Program-made: the position numbers and the translations under genes
Source of the DNA: Marinimicrobium agarilyticum DSM 16975
GTDB taxonomy: Bacteria; Pseudomonadota; Gammaproteobacteria; Pseudomonadales; Cellvibrionaceae
DNA: 64,000 nt
NCBI RefSeq assembly: GCF_000423345.1
Contig: NZ_AUHU01000007.1
Coordinates: 1 to 64,000 of the forward strand
Direction of reading: 5' to 3'
Part shown: positions 1 to 8,027 of the stretch, one piece after another
Numbering within the stretch: position 1 is the first letter of the stretch
Layout of the letters: every line of letters begins with the position of its first letter
Notes under the pieces: generated by a model
Database searches by the model: none
The model's input: only the letters and a program-made list of their open reading frames with translations
What the model was told of the DNA's origin: nothing

Positions 1-294
1 TATCAGCTATACTTGGCGCTGAATGAGATAGAACACACCAAAACCAAGGCTCGACACCCGCAGACCAATGGCATCTGTGAGCGATTCCATAAGACAGTGC
101 TGCAGGAGTTTTATCAGGCCACGCTACGGCGTAAGATCTACGATACGCTGGAGGCACTTCAGTCGGACTTGGACGACTGGCTGCATGAGTACAATCATCA
201 CCGTACTCACCAGGGGAAAATGTGCTGCGGCAGGACGCCAATGGAAACCCTGGAAGATGGCAAGCGAATCTGGAAGGAAAAGTTCGTAGGCTGA
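1..294 (+). CDS. IS481-type transposase, C-terminal fragment (5' end outside window)
   Basis: The frame is open from base 1 (Y-Q-L-Y-L-A-L-N-E) to the TGA at 292-294, so this is the last 97 residues of a longer protein cut by the window edge. It is the end of an rve-type integrase core. The stretch HPQTNGICERFHKT carries the third catalytic acid of the DDE triad (the E of CERFHKT). The following YNHHRTHQG and GRTPMETL blocks are typical of IS481 and related IS3-like transposases. It would catalyse strand transfer of the element that ends at about 357. Whether the full gene is intact cannot be seen. Confidence 0.85.
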   Translation, partial: YQLYLALNEIEHTKTKARHPQTNGICERFHKTVLQEFYQATLRRKIYDTLEALQSDLDDWLHEYNHHRTHQGKMCCGRTPMETLEDGKRIWKEKFVG

Positions 295-357
295 ACTTGA
301 CCTGACAGACACCATCGGAAAAACCGGTAACTGTCAGATCAAGTCTGGACTACTACA
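1..357 (+). mobile_element. right end of an IS481-family insertion sequence (left part outside window)
   Basis: The segment holds the 3' part of a DDE transposase followed by about 60 bp of non-coding end. The outer end is placed at 357 because reading the minus strand from there starts TGTAGTAGTCCAGACTTGAT, which has the TGT start typical of IS481-type termini, and because the S41 protease reading frame loses its homology exactly there. An inner CTGACAG / CTGTCAG inverted motif lies at 302-336. The target duplication cannot be checked without the left end. Confidence 0.7.
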
Positions 358-1829
358 TCTGATGCGCTTAGGGTATTATGATCGACAAGCACAAAGAGTG
401 ACCCCTCAAAACTACCTTCTTTTTTCAGGAGGGTTCTGGCTATTGTCTCCGTGCTGAAGCTTCCAGGGCGCGTCGAACTGGGGAACCGGATCGCGGCAAA
501 GGGAACACCCTGATCAAGAAAATACTTCATTACGTCGGCATTATCAGCTTCCCAAGGGTAGCCTCGGAGATCCATAATGATATTCTGGTACTGATCAAAG
601 CTCTTCCTATAATCGACATCACTGAAGGCGTTTAAGTGAAGATACAATGTAGCGCCTTTGTTAAAAACCTGGCCATGGCTTCTGGCAGCCCAACTCTTTT
701 GCATTCTATGATGATCACTTCGATCTACCGTCTCAACGGTCAACTTCAGAGTTTCACCATTCCTTTCCACTTCCAGAGAAACGTTATCCTTGTTCGATAT
801 CGTTAGGTACTTTGCAATCACTTGGTTTTTGAAATGTTGGTTCGATGAGGATGCATACTGCTCAAGATAACGCTTGATGTCAGTAACGCTTTTTCCACCA
901 ACACTTTGAATGGAATCCCCGACGGCCAATTCTTCCCTGGCGCCAGAAGCTGTACGAAGAACGGCTTTCACCCAGAACTTGCCATCCACATAAGTCACCA
1001 TTACCGGCGCCAGCTTGTCTCCAAATATCTTCCGACTCAAATCGTTCTCATCTTCGGATATTGCGGCGTGGCCATCCTCCATTCTCACTAAAAGCCTCTG
1101 CATGGCTTTTATGTACAGAGCATCACTGTTCGCACTCACAAAATCAAAAACCACTTCCCTCAAAACGCCGCCCCATCCTCCCGGAATGGATTCCTTGTAG
1201 GGAAAATAGTACTCCACCGCGTTCCATACCCTGAAAAGCGACAGAATTCTTAGCTCCACCGTCAAGCCTTGATTGGGGTAATGGCTTTCATTCCCGAAGT
1301 TAGACATATGTGTAGACTGATCAATTTGGTTATAGAAGCTGTTACTTTCCCGAGAATAGCCAAAAACCTCCAAAAGGCTTTTTCGTGCGGAAAGGGTAAT
1401 ATTTGGATCATCGTATATCCACTGAGGTATTTGGCTAGTTTCGAGATCGGCCTGTAGCCTTTGACCAGACTCACCGCCAAGGGATAACAACTGTTCCAGG
1501 CCCGATGCGGTATTGACCCTCTCATACACACTGTATCGTTGAACAAATTTATCAAAATAGCTGCTGACACCCTCAGATGCTTCTCGACAAATTTGGTTTA
1601 GCCCCTCAAACAGGAACTCGTCTACATCCAACTTTCCGCGTCTAAACCCAGGGTGATAGTACTTCAGAAATCCCCATACTTTCGCGATGGAGGCAAGTTC
1701 ACCCGAGGAGCAATTCTCATATATATTCGAGTCATCTCCTTCTTCGGAAAAAGCCATCGCAGGCGAGAAAACCAACAGAAATGCCAGACTGGGAACCGTC
1801 CGGTGAAGCAAAGATCGGAGATTTTTCAT
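339..1829 (-). pseudogene. S41-type (C-terminal processing-like) peptidase, 3' end removed by IS insertion
   Basis: The gene encodes a secreted protein with a clear signal peptide (about residues 1-28, ending AMAFSEE), an N-terminal helical region, a PDZ-like segment (DSIQSVGGKSV, around residue 305) and an S41 protease core (VLVDHNTLSASD). The SAS/D motif near the end corresponds to the nucleophile region of tail-specific proteases. The frame runs into the IS terminus immediately after SASD and stops five codons later, so residues past 491 are IS-derived. In the Tsp/CtpA branch the catalytic Lys lies about 25 residues downstream of the Ser and would be lost. The product is probably inactive. 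An extra N-terminal domain makes it longer than simple CtpA proteins. Confidence 0.75.
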
Positions 1830-1914
1830 GATTGCTTTCCCGCCATCCTTAATTAGGATTTAATCAATCGATAGGAGTACCGCTCTCTCTGAGATTGGCG
1901 TCTATTCACCCAAA

Positions 1915-2050
1915 TCAGAAGTTACCTGATCGCAAGGCAGCGAAATCGATGAAAGCGCGCAGCGTCTTCGGAATCAGTGCCTGTCGCTGGTAGACAAGGT
2001 GAATCGGCCAGGGTTCCGGCGCCCATTCCTGCAAGACCGTGTCCAGCTGC
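1915..2050 (-). pseudogene. remnant of a LysR-family regulator C-terminus
   Basis: Translation of the minus strand up to the TGA at 1915-1917 gives about 44 residues with the pattern QLDTVLQEWAPEPWPIHLVY followed by a QALIPKTLRAFIDF segment. This is the classic end of a LysR substrate-binding domain (vL.dW.p...p.hlvYp...lip..rafidf). Just upstream the frame hits a TAG, and no helix-turn-helix or start is present, so only the tail survives. It lies between the IS-broken protease and the diguanylate cyclase, which suggests local deletion accompanied the IS activity. Confidence 0.6.
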
Positions 2051-2173
2051 TATGAATTCTTCGGAGCGACGAACTGAATTAAGAGCGCGCTATTTCTGTG
2101 GAAATGGAATTCTTGGCACTTTTGTTCACTTTAGGCTAGGCTACAGCTTATTGAATTAACGTTTTAGTAGCCC

Positions 2174-3460
2174 ATGCAGGATTCCCGATTTTTTAGCCGA
2201 ACGGCATTTGCCCTGGCGCTGGTGACCTTACTCGCCGTGGCCGGGCACTCGGTGTTGCCCGAAAAGCACTGGGAATGGCTTCCCGATCCAGACCGGGTGG
2301 CTCATATCTACGCCGACGACATGCACGGAGGCGCCAGCAGCGCCCACTGGATTGATGAAAGTGCTCATCACTTTCGTTGCGTACTGCGAGAGTCAGATCT
2401 GCCCGCTCCACCTTTTTGCGGTATTCACATCCATTTCGATACAGCCTCGAAGCCATCTGTTGATCTAAGTCGTTATCGTCGCGCTTATATTGACGTAGAC
2501 TATAAAGGCGGCAATCAGAAGCTTCGCCTCTACCTCACCGAGTTTGTCCCCGGTTTCACCGACACGGAGGAACCCGTGCGGTCGGGCACTGCCAAATACT
2601 TGAGCGCCTATGTCCCCTCCACCGAAACTGACCAACAATTTGTGGTCCAGATGGGGGAGTTCCTCGTCGCCGACTGGTGGGTAAACGATCAAAATGTGCC
2701 CCGAGAGTTCTCAACCGCGAGCCGCGACAAGGTACTGACCTTCGGAATTGACATCGCCTACCCTTCAACGCTGGGCGAGCACGAACTCAAGGTCAACCGG
2801 GTCACGTTTGTCGGCGATTGGATTTCTGCGGAAAACTGGTATCTGGGAATTCTGTTCATTTGGGTGGTTGCACTGATTGCGGTTGGCCTGGGGCGAATTA
2901 TTTACCTGCGCCAGGTACTCTTAAATGAACAGAAAGAGAAAGCAAAATACCAGGCGCTCTCCAGCCAGGATGCGTTGACCGGCTTAATGAACCGACCGGG
3001 GCTGATGACCGAATATCATCGGCGTATTGAAGCCGACGATAACTGCTGGCCGGTGACCGTCATGGTGATCGATATCGACCACTTCAAACCGGTGAACGAC
3101 ACTTACGGCCACAGCGTGGGTGACCTCATACTCCAGCGGGTCGCTCACCAAATTCTCACGCATACTCGAGAGACCGACATCGCCGCACGGTGGGGCGGTG
3201 AGGAGTTTGTGGTGGTGCTGCCCAGCACGCCCGGCCAATCCGCACTCCCACTGGCCGAACGCCTGCGCCAAGCGGTTAAGGCAGAGACCCATCCCGAAGC
3301 AGGCAGTCAAGGGGTCACCATCAGTATCGGTGTTTGCCAGGCCGAACGGAGCGACCGTTTCGAGGATGCCTTCAAGCACGCCGATACGGCGCTGTATCGG
3401 GCCAAAAACAAAGGTCGTAACTGTGTCGTGGTGAAAGGAGAAACTGCCTCGCAGGCTTAA
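2174..3460 (+). CDS. membrane-bound diguanylate cyclase (GGDEF)
   Basis: This 428-residue protein is predicted to make cyclic di-GMP from two GTP. It has an N-terminal membrane segment (about 8-26), a periplasmic sensor region of some 195 residues (about 27-220), a second membrane segment (WYLGILFIWVVALIAVGLG, about 222-243), a short linker helix and a C-terminal GGDEF domain. The active-site loop reads GGEEF. The product-inhibition I-site RxxD (RETD) sits five residues upstream, so feedback control should be intact. The periplasmic part has a beta-rich pattern that I cannot assign to a named domain. The ATG at 2174 follows an AT-rich stretch without a strong ribosome site. It is a single-gene unit. 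Confidence 0.88.
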   Translation: MQDSRFFSRTAFALALVTLLAVAGHSVLPEKHWEWLPDPDRVAHIYADDMHGGASSAHWIDESAHHFRCVLRESDLPAPPFCGIHIHFDTASKPSVDLSRYRRAYIDVDYKGGNQKLRLYLTEFVPGFTDTEEPVRSGTAKYLSAYVPSTETDQQFVVQMGEFLVADWWVNDQNVPREFSTASRDKVLTFGIDIAYPSTLGEHELKVNRVTFVGDWISAENWYLGILFIWVVALIAVGLGRIIYLRQVLLNEQKEKAKYQALSSQDALTGLMNRPGLMTEYHRRIEADDNCWPVTVMVIDIDHFKPVNDTYGHSVGDLILQRVAHQILTHTRETDIAARWGGEEFVVVLPSTPGQSALPLAERLRQAVKAETHPEAGSQGVTISIGVCQAERSDRFEDAFKHADTALYRAKNKGRNCVVVKGETASQA

Positions 3461-3775
3461 CCGCACCCAGGAGAATAGACGCTGGTAGGGTCTGGAGGGC
3501 GATACTGCAAGAACGTTAGCCGCAGGACGAAGAGTACCGCGCCTCCTGCCTGCAGGACAAACCAGTGCGCGCAGCAAGCCATGGTACAGCCACCCGGGAA
3601 CCAATCGTGTTTCCTTTCACTCGGCTTTATGGCGCCAAAACCTTCAATCAGAATCCATCAAAGGGGGTCGCCGGCCGATTGAAGGGGCACTTTTGCGGTT
3701 CTCGGAACAAGAGTGATAGCATTGATGTCAAGGTTTCGAAGCAACACTGACCATTGACATGCCCGAGGACCGATT
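3461..3775. other. intergenic region, nothing recognised
   Basis: This 315 bp stretch lies between the diguanylate cyclase and egtB. I see no conserved reading frame, RNA gene, long hairpin or repeat. The egtB promoter must lie here, but no convincing -35/-10 pair stands out. Confidence 0.5.
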
Positions 3776-5134
3776 ATGATCAGGGGTAGTGAGTTAGCGG
3801 CAACCGGCGGGAGCAGCACGCGAGGCCCTGCGTCACTCAACGACAGAGAGACCTGGCGGCGTCTGGAGCCGCCCAGTCAGCGCGCACTATTGGGCCGATT
3901 ATACGAGGGCATTCGAGCCGCTTCGGTCGAACTGTGTCAGCCGCTGGTGGCAGAAGATTTTTGCCTACAGGCGGTTAAAGAAACCAGCCCTCCCAAATGG
4001 CATTTGGCTCACACCACCTGGTTTTTTGAAACTTTCCTCCTCCAGCCATTTCTTCCCGATTACAAAGACTTTCACCCCGCGTTTCAACATCTGTTCAACT
4101 CCTATTACAACGCCGTCGGCGAACAGTTTGCGCGGCCTATGCGGGGACTGCTGACGCGCCCCACGATCGATGAAGTGATGGCCTACCGAGCGTCAGTGGA
4201 TCAGTCCATCAACCAGTTGATTGACACTTGCGATCAGGAAAATTTGCCGGCTGTGAGCAAATTGTTGGAGCTCGGGTGCAACCATGAGGAACAGCACCAG
4301 GAACTGCTTCTCACAGACCTCAAATACAGCTTCTCCCTCAACCCGATCAAACCCGTTTACCAATCAGCGCCATCAGACGTCGCCAATGATGACGCTGGCT
4401 CGACAGTCCGCTCGTCGCAGTGGTGGGAATATCAGGGCGGCCTGTGCGAGGTCGGCCATACCGGGTCAGGTTTTTCGTTTGACAACGAACACCCACGTCA
4501 CAAAGTATACCTTGAGCCCTACCGGCTTTCCCCTTGGTTGGTCACCAATGGTGAGTTTCTGGCGTTTATTGAAGCCGGTGGCTATGACCGACCGGAGTTC
4601 TGGTTATCGGATGGGTTCGCCGAAGCGACGGCGCAGGGCTGGAAGCATCCGCTTTATTGGCGTCTTGTGAACGGCCGCTGGTACGAGTTCACCCTCTCGG
4701 GTGAACGTCCTGTGAACATGAATGAGCCGGTAACCCATGTGAGCTTTTATGAAGCGGATGCCTACGCCCGCTTCTGCGGTAAACGGCTTCCCACCGAAGC
4801 GGAGTGGGAACTGGCCGCTGAAACTGTACCAGTGGAGGGTAATCTGCGCGAATCCGGTCGCCTTCACCCCGCGCCGGCCGATGGCGTAAACCCCTTATTT
4901 GGCGACACTTGGGAATGGACCGCCAGCAGCTACAGCCCCTACCCTGGTTATGAACCGGAAGCCGGCGCGGTCGGGGAATACAACGGCAAGTTTATGATCA
5001 ACCAGATGGTGCTTCGCGGTGGCTCCTGCGTCACTCCCGCCGGGCATATCCGGGCCAGTTACCGAAATTTTTTCTATCCGCCGGATCGGTGGCAGTTTAC
5101 CGGCATTCGACTCGCAGAAGGAATCCGCCAATGA
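3776..5134 (+). CDS. egtB: EgtB, ergothioneine biosynthesis sulfoxide synthase (hercynine oxygenase)
   Basis: EgtB is a non-haem iron enzyme that couples hercynine to a thiol donor with O2, forming the C-S bond of ergothioneine. The 452-residue protein has an N-terminal DinB-like four-helix domain with the iron-binding His set (WHLAHTTWFFE near 75-85; NHEEQHQE near 169-176) and a C-terminal formylglycine-enzyme-like domain ending in LRGGSCVTP, RASYRNFFYPPDRWQF and GIRLAEG. Length and motif order match EgtB. GAGG seven bases before the ATG supports the start. The gene overlaps egtD by four bases (ATGA), so translation is probably coupled. Which thiol donor it uses cannot be read from the sequence. 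Confidence 0.93.
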   Translation: MIRGSELAATGGSSTRGPASLNDRETWRRLEPPSQRALLGRLYEGIRAASVELCQPLVAEDFCLQAVKETSPPKWHLAHTTWFFETFLLQPFLPDYKDFHPAFQHLFNSYYNAVGEQFARPMRGLLTRPTIDEVMAYRASVDQSINQLIDTCDQENLPAVSKLLELGCNHEEQHQELLLTDLKYSFSLNPIKPVYQSAPSDVANDDAGSTVRSSQWWEYQGGLCEVGHTGSGFSFDNEHPRHKVYLEPYRLSPWLVTNGEFLAFIEAGGYDRPEFWLSDGFAEATAQGWKHPLYWRLVNGRWYEFTLSGERPVNMNEPVTHVSFYEADAYARFCGKRLPTEAEWELAAETVPVEGNLRESGRLHPAPADGVNPLFGDTWEWTASSYSPYPGYEPEAGAVGEYNGKFMINQMVLRGGSCVTPAGHIRASYRNFFYPPDRWQFTGIRLAEGIRQ

Positions 5135-6087
5135 AGGCTACGCACTTTTACGACTTTTCACCCAAAGAAGACAGTTTCCGCTCCGACGTGCTCAAAGGTC
5201 TGTCACTTGAAACCAAAACCCTCTCTCCCAAGTATTTTTACGATCAACGCGGCTCCGAGCTGTTCGAACAGATCTGCCAGCAGCCGGAGTATTACCCCAC
5301 GGACACGGAGATCGGCATTCTGCACGAGAACCGGACCGAGATCGCGCAGCTCTCCGGCACTGGCTGTGAACTGGTGGAGTTCGGCTGCGGTGCCAGTAAG
5401 AAAATACGCGTGTTACTGGAAGGGCTTCGACCGAAAACGTACATCGGCGTGGATATCTCACGGGAGTTTTTGATCGAGTCTACCAACAGGCTTTCCAGCG
5501 ATTATCCCTGGTTGGAGGTACACGGCCTGTGTGCCGATCTGTGCGAACCGATTACCCTGGCAAAACCCTCGGACGGACAGCGAATCGGCTTCTACCCCGG
5601 GTCCAGTATTGGCAACTTCGAGCCCGACGACGCCATTGAAATGCTACGCAACTTCAAGTCTCTGCTCGGCCCGGGCGGTACGCTATTGATTGGTGTCGAC
5701 CTGAAAAAGGACGACCGGATACTCACCGCCGCCTACAATGACTCCGCCGACATTACCGCCCAGTTCAATCTCAACGTTCTCGAACGCATGAAAGGCGAAC
5801 TCGGCGCGGTAGTCGACACCAGTGCCTTCGAGCATCGGGCTTTCTACAATGAACGTCTCGGCCGTATAGAAATGCATCTGGTCAGCACCCAGCCCCAACG
5901 TATCGAAATTGATGGCGAAGCGTTTCTGTTTGAAGAGGGTGAGAGCATTCACACCGAAAGCTCCTATAAATATACGGTCTCTGAGTTTCAGGCGCTGTGT
6001 TGGCGAGCCGGTTACGAGGCACTCAAGTGCTGGACGGATGACGACGCTCTGTTCAGTGTTCATTTATTGCGGGTCACCGGCGGTTGA
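5131..6087 (+). CDS. egtD: EgtD, L-histidine N-alpha-methyltransferase
   Basis: EgtD trimethylates histidine with S-adenosylmethionine to give hercynine, the substrate of EgtB. The 318-residue product shows the family SAM-binding and substrate motifs: SPKYFYDQRGSELFE, VEFGCGASKK, YIGVDISREFL and YPGSSIGNFEP. An upstream in-frame start at 5089 would lie deep inside egtB, so the ATG at 5131 overlapping the egtB stop is chosen. It gives the expected family length. Together egtB-egtD form the minimal two-gene ergothioneine pathway found in many proteobacteria. Confidence 0.93.
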   Translation: MKATHFYDFSPKEDSFRSDVLKGLSLETKTLSPKYFYDQRGSELFEQICQQPEYYPTDTEIGILHENRTEIAQLSGTGCELVEFGCGASKKIRVLLEGLRPKTYIGVDISREFLIESTNRLSSDYPWLEVHGLCADLCEPITLAKPSDGQRIGFYPGSSIGNFEPDDAIEMLRNFKSLLGPGGTLLIGVDLKKDDRILTAAYNDSADITAQFNLNVLERMKGELGAVVDTSAFEHRAFYNERLGRIEMHLVSTQPQRIEIDGEAFLFEEGESIHTESSYKYTVSEFQALCWRAGYEALKCWTDDDALFSVHLLRVTGG

Positions 6088-6114
6088 AAATGACCAGCAC
6101 CAGGAGTGAGGCCC

Positions 6115-6891
6115 ATGGCGCCTGATTATCGAGTCGCCACATTCGTCGGGCCAGGCGCATTGGGCACGGCTCACTCGGTATTCCTGCGGGAGCACCTGGA
6201 AGAGGCCCCCTTCCTCGAACAGTCTCAACACACCAGCGACACGCTCGTTCTGCTGGAGGCGCCCGGCGCGAGTAAGGGCGATACGCCACTTCGAGTACGG
6301 TTTTTCGCCAATGGCCACCCTATTCTGCGCTGCGGTTCGGGCGCTCTGGCTGCGGCCTGGGTATTGAGCGAGCACTGTGGTCAAAGCGCGCGCACGCCGG
6401 TGCACCTGCGCACCACTGAGGAAACGGTTCGAGTCTTCAGAGACGGGGAAGGCTTCGGTTATGAGAGCATGCCTCTGGGGCAGCAACCGCTGCAAGAAAC
6501 GGGGGTGTGGCAACGCATTGTGGGAGCTCGGGTGCGAAGCGGCGCCCTTTGCGGCAGTGAAAGTGATTACGCGATTGTTGAGCTCGAATCCGAGGAGATG
6601 GTGCGAGCGGCCATACCGGACTTACCTGGGTTAACGCATGCGTCTGAACGCGCACTGATTCTTACCGCCCGGGAAAACCGCCATTATGTGCTTCGCTATT
6701 TCGCGCCCCAGTATGGCCAGCCCGAGGGCAGTGCCACCGGTTCGGCCAATATCCAGTTGTTGCACTACTGGTACGGGCAAGGGTGTCGGGAAGCGATGAC
6801 CGCCCGACAGTGCTCCACCTCGGCTGGTGAGTTTTGGGGCATGCCGGGCGCGGACACCGTCCGCCTTTACGGACGGGTAAAGGCCACGTAG
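6115..6891 (+). CDS. divergent PhzF/DapF-fold protein, third gene after egtD
   Basis: This 258-residue protein belongs to the PhzF-like isomerase group: VRFFANGHPILRCGSGALAA aligns with the family R-F-x-P...GHATLAAA block, and APQYGQPEGSATGSANIQLL with the P..G..EDPATGSA block. Several positions usually important for catalysis differ. The N-terminal SET motif reads SDT, GHATL reads GSGAL, and EDPATG reads EGSATG. Function is therefore uncertain. It starts 27 bases after egtD with AGGAG eight bases before ATG 6115; an upstream GTG (6106) overlaps this site and is rejected. Cotranscription with egtBD suggests a link to ergothioneine or its turnover, but this is inference. Confidence 0.7.
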   Translation: MAPDYRVATFVGPGALGTAHSVFLREHLEEAPFLEQSQHTSDTLVLLEAPGASKGDTPLRVRFFANGHPILRCGSGALAAAWVLSEHCGQSARTPVHLRTTEETVRVFRDGEGFGYESMPLGQQPLQETGVWQRIVGARVRSGALCGSESDYAIVELESEEMVRAAIPDLPGLTHASERALILTARENRHYVLRYFAPQYGQPEGSATGSANIQLLHYWYGQGCREAMTARQCSTSAGEFWGMPGADTVRLYGRVKAT

Positions 6892-6915
6892 GTGGCCCCT
6901 AACCGCCGCCTTGGT

Positions 6916-7887
6916 TTACGGTTCCGAGACCTTCCGCTTTATTTCTTCCAAGACAGACTCCGGCACGGTGAACACCGTACCGTGGCGAGTCCCCTCGGGG
7001 AAGTCGATCCGGTCTGAAATGTTCTCCCAGGTTTCAAAATCGCGGGTGCGCATGGCTCCGTACTCGTGCTCGATATACTCGTCGTAGTAGACAATGAAGT
7101 GTTCGCCGGTGCGCAGTAACGTCGGGCCTTCGACCCATACGCCATCCGGAGTGAACGGCTCTGAGGGAGTGCTCCAGGGGCCGTAGAGGCTATCGCTACG
7201 GGCGACTCGCAGGTTTTTCTCCGCCGGGTGGCGGGTCTCATCCTTCAGGATCATGACATAGCCTTCGCCATCGCGAACAATGGTGGAGTCGATCACGTTA
7301 AAACCCGGCTCGTAAAACAGTTTGGTATCCGTGTAGCTCTCAAAATCCCGGGTGGTGGTGTAGTAAATTCGGTGGTTCAGCCCGTCGTCACCTGTGCTGG
7401 CGGTCTCCGGGAAACGCTCCGGGATAGTGGTGGCCCAGTAAATCACATACTGCTTGTTTTGCTCGTCCCAGAAAATTTCCGGTGCCCAGGTGTTGCGCGC
7501 TTCAGGTTCATGGGCCATCACCGGCACGAACTGCTGTTCGGACCAGTTCACCAAATCCTCGGAGTGGGCCACCCCCAGCCCCTGGTCTTCCCAGCCGGTG
7601 GTCCAGACCATGTGAAACGCCCCATCCGGCCCCTGGATAATACAGGGGTCACGCATCAGGCCGCCGCCGAGGGAAGGTTTGAGGAAGGACTGATCATCGC
7701 GCAGCGCGGTCCAGGTCAGCCCGTCCCGGCTGTAGGCCAGATGCAGGCCGCCTTCGCCATTGCCCCGGAATGAAGAGAACAGGTAGACCGTGTCGGCTTT
7801 TTGGGTTGGCGGGGCCTGACAGCCCGCCGACAGAACCAAGACCCACAGTAACCCCAGCGCTTTCCACCCACTCATAGGCCCTTTCAT
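6916..7887 (-). CDS. GH43-like (five-bladed propeller) glycosidase, lipoprotein
   Basis: The 323-residue product begins with a lipoprotein signal (LVLSAGC, Cys about residue 23) and continues as a five-bladed beta-propeller of the GH43/62 type. Candidate catalytic acids are visible in order: RDPCII, NVIDSTIV and WVEGPTLL, matching the Asp base, Asp modulator and Glu acid layout of GH43. Such enzymes release arabinose, xylose or galactose from plant or algal polymers. The exact substrate cannot be told. GGAGAGG lies before the start. It follows the convergently placed egt operon and neighbours an amylase lipoprotein, suggesting surface-bound carbohydrate scavenging. Confidence 0.75.
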   Translation of the reverse strand: MKGPMSGWKALGLLWVLVLSAGCQAPPTQKADTVYLFSSFRGNGEGGLHLAYSRDGLTWTALRDDQSFLKPSLGGGLMRDPCIIQGPDGAFHMVWTTGWEDQGLGVAHSEDLVNWSEQQFVPVMAHEPEARNTWAPEIFWDEQNKQYVIYWATTIPERFPETASTGDDGLNHRIYYTTTRDFESYTDTKLFYEPGFNVIDSTIVRDGEGYVMILKDETRHPAEKNLRVARSDSLYGPWSTPSEPFTPDGVWVEGPTLLRTGEHFIVYYDEYIEHEYGAMRTRDFETWENISDRIDFPEGTRHGTVFTVPESVLEEIKRKVSEP

Positions 7888-7972
7888 GATGTTGCCTCTC
7901 CCACTAAGCTTATTTATCAGACAAGTGCGTAGAGTACCGGTTTACGAACGGAAGGTCACCCTGGTGGACTTA

Positions 7973-7998
7973 CAAAAAAGGGGCGCCAAAGCGCCCCT
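7973..7998 (-). terminator. Rho-independent terminator of the amylase gene
   Basis: An 8 bp stem AGGGGCGC/GCGCCCCT with a 4 nt loop (7979-7998) is followed on the minus strand by a run of T (7973-7978). It lies 30 bp beyond the amylase stop. Confidence 0.8.
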
Positions 7999-8027
7999 GA
8001 AAGGTCATGCCACCGGAGAGTCTGTAT

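Noticed and set aside
3565-3750. small plus-strand ORF before egtB
   Set aside because: It has no ribosome site, no recognisable motif and no conserved neighbour relation beyond chance length.
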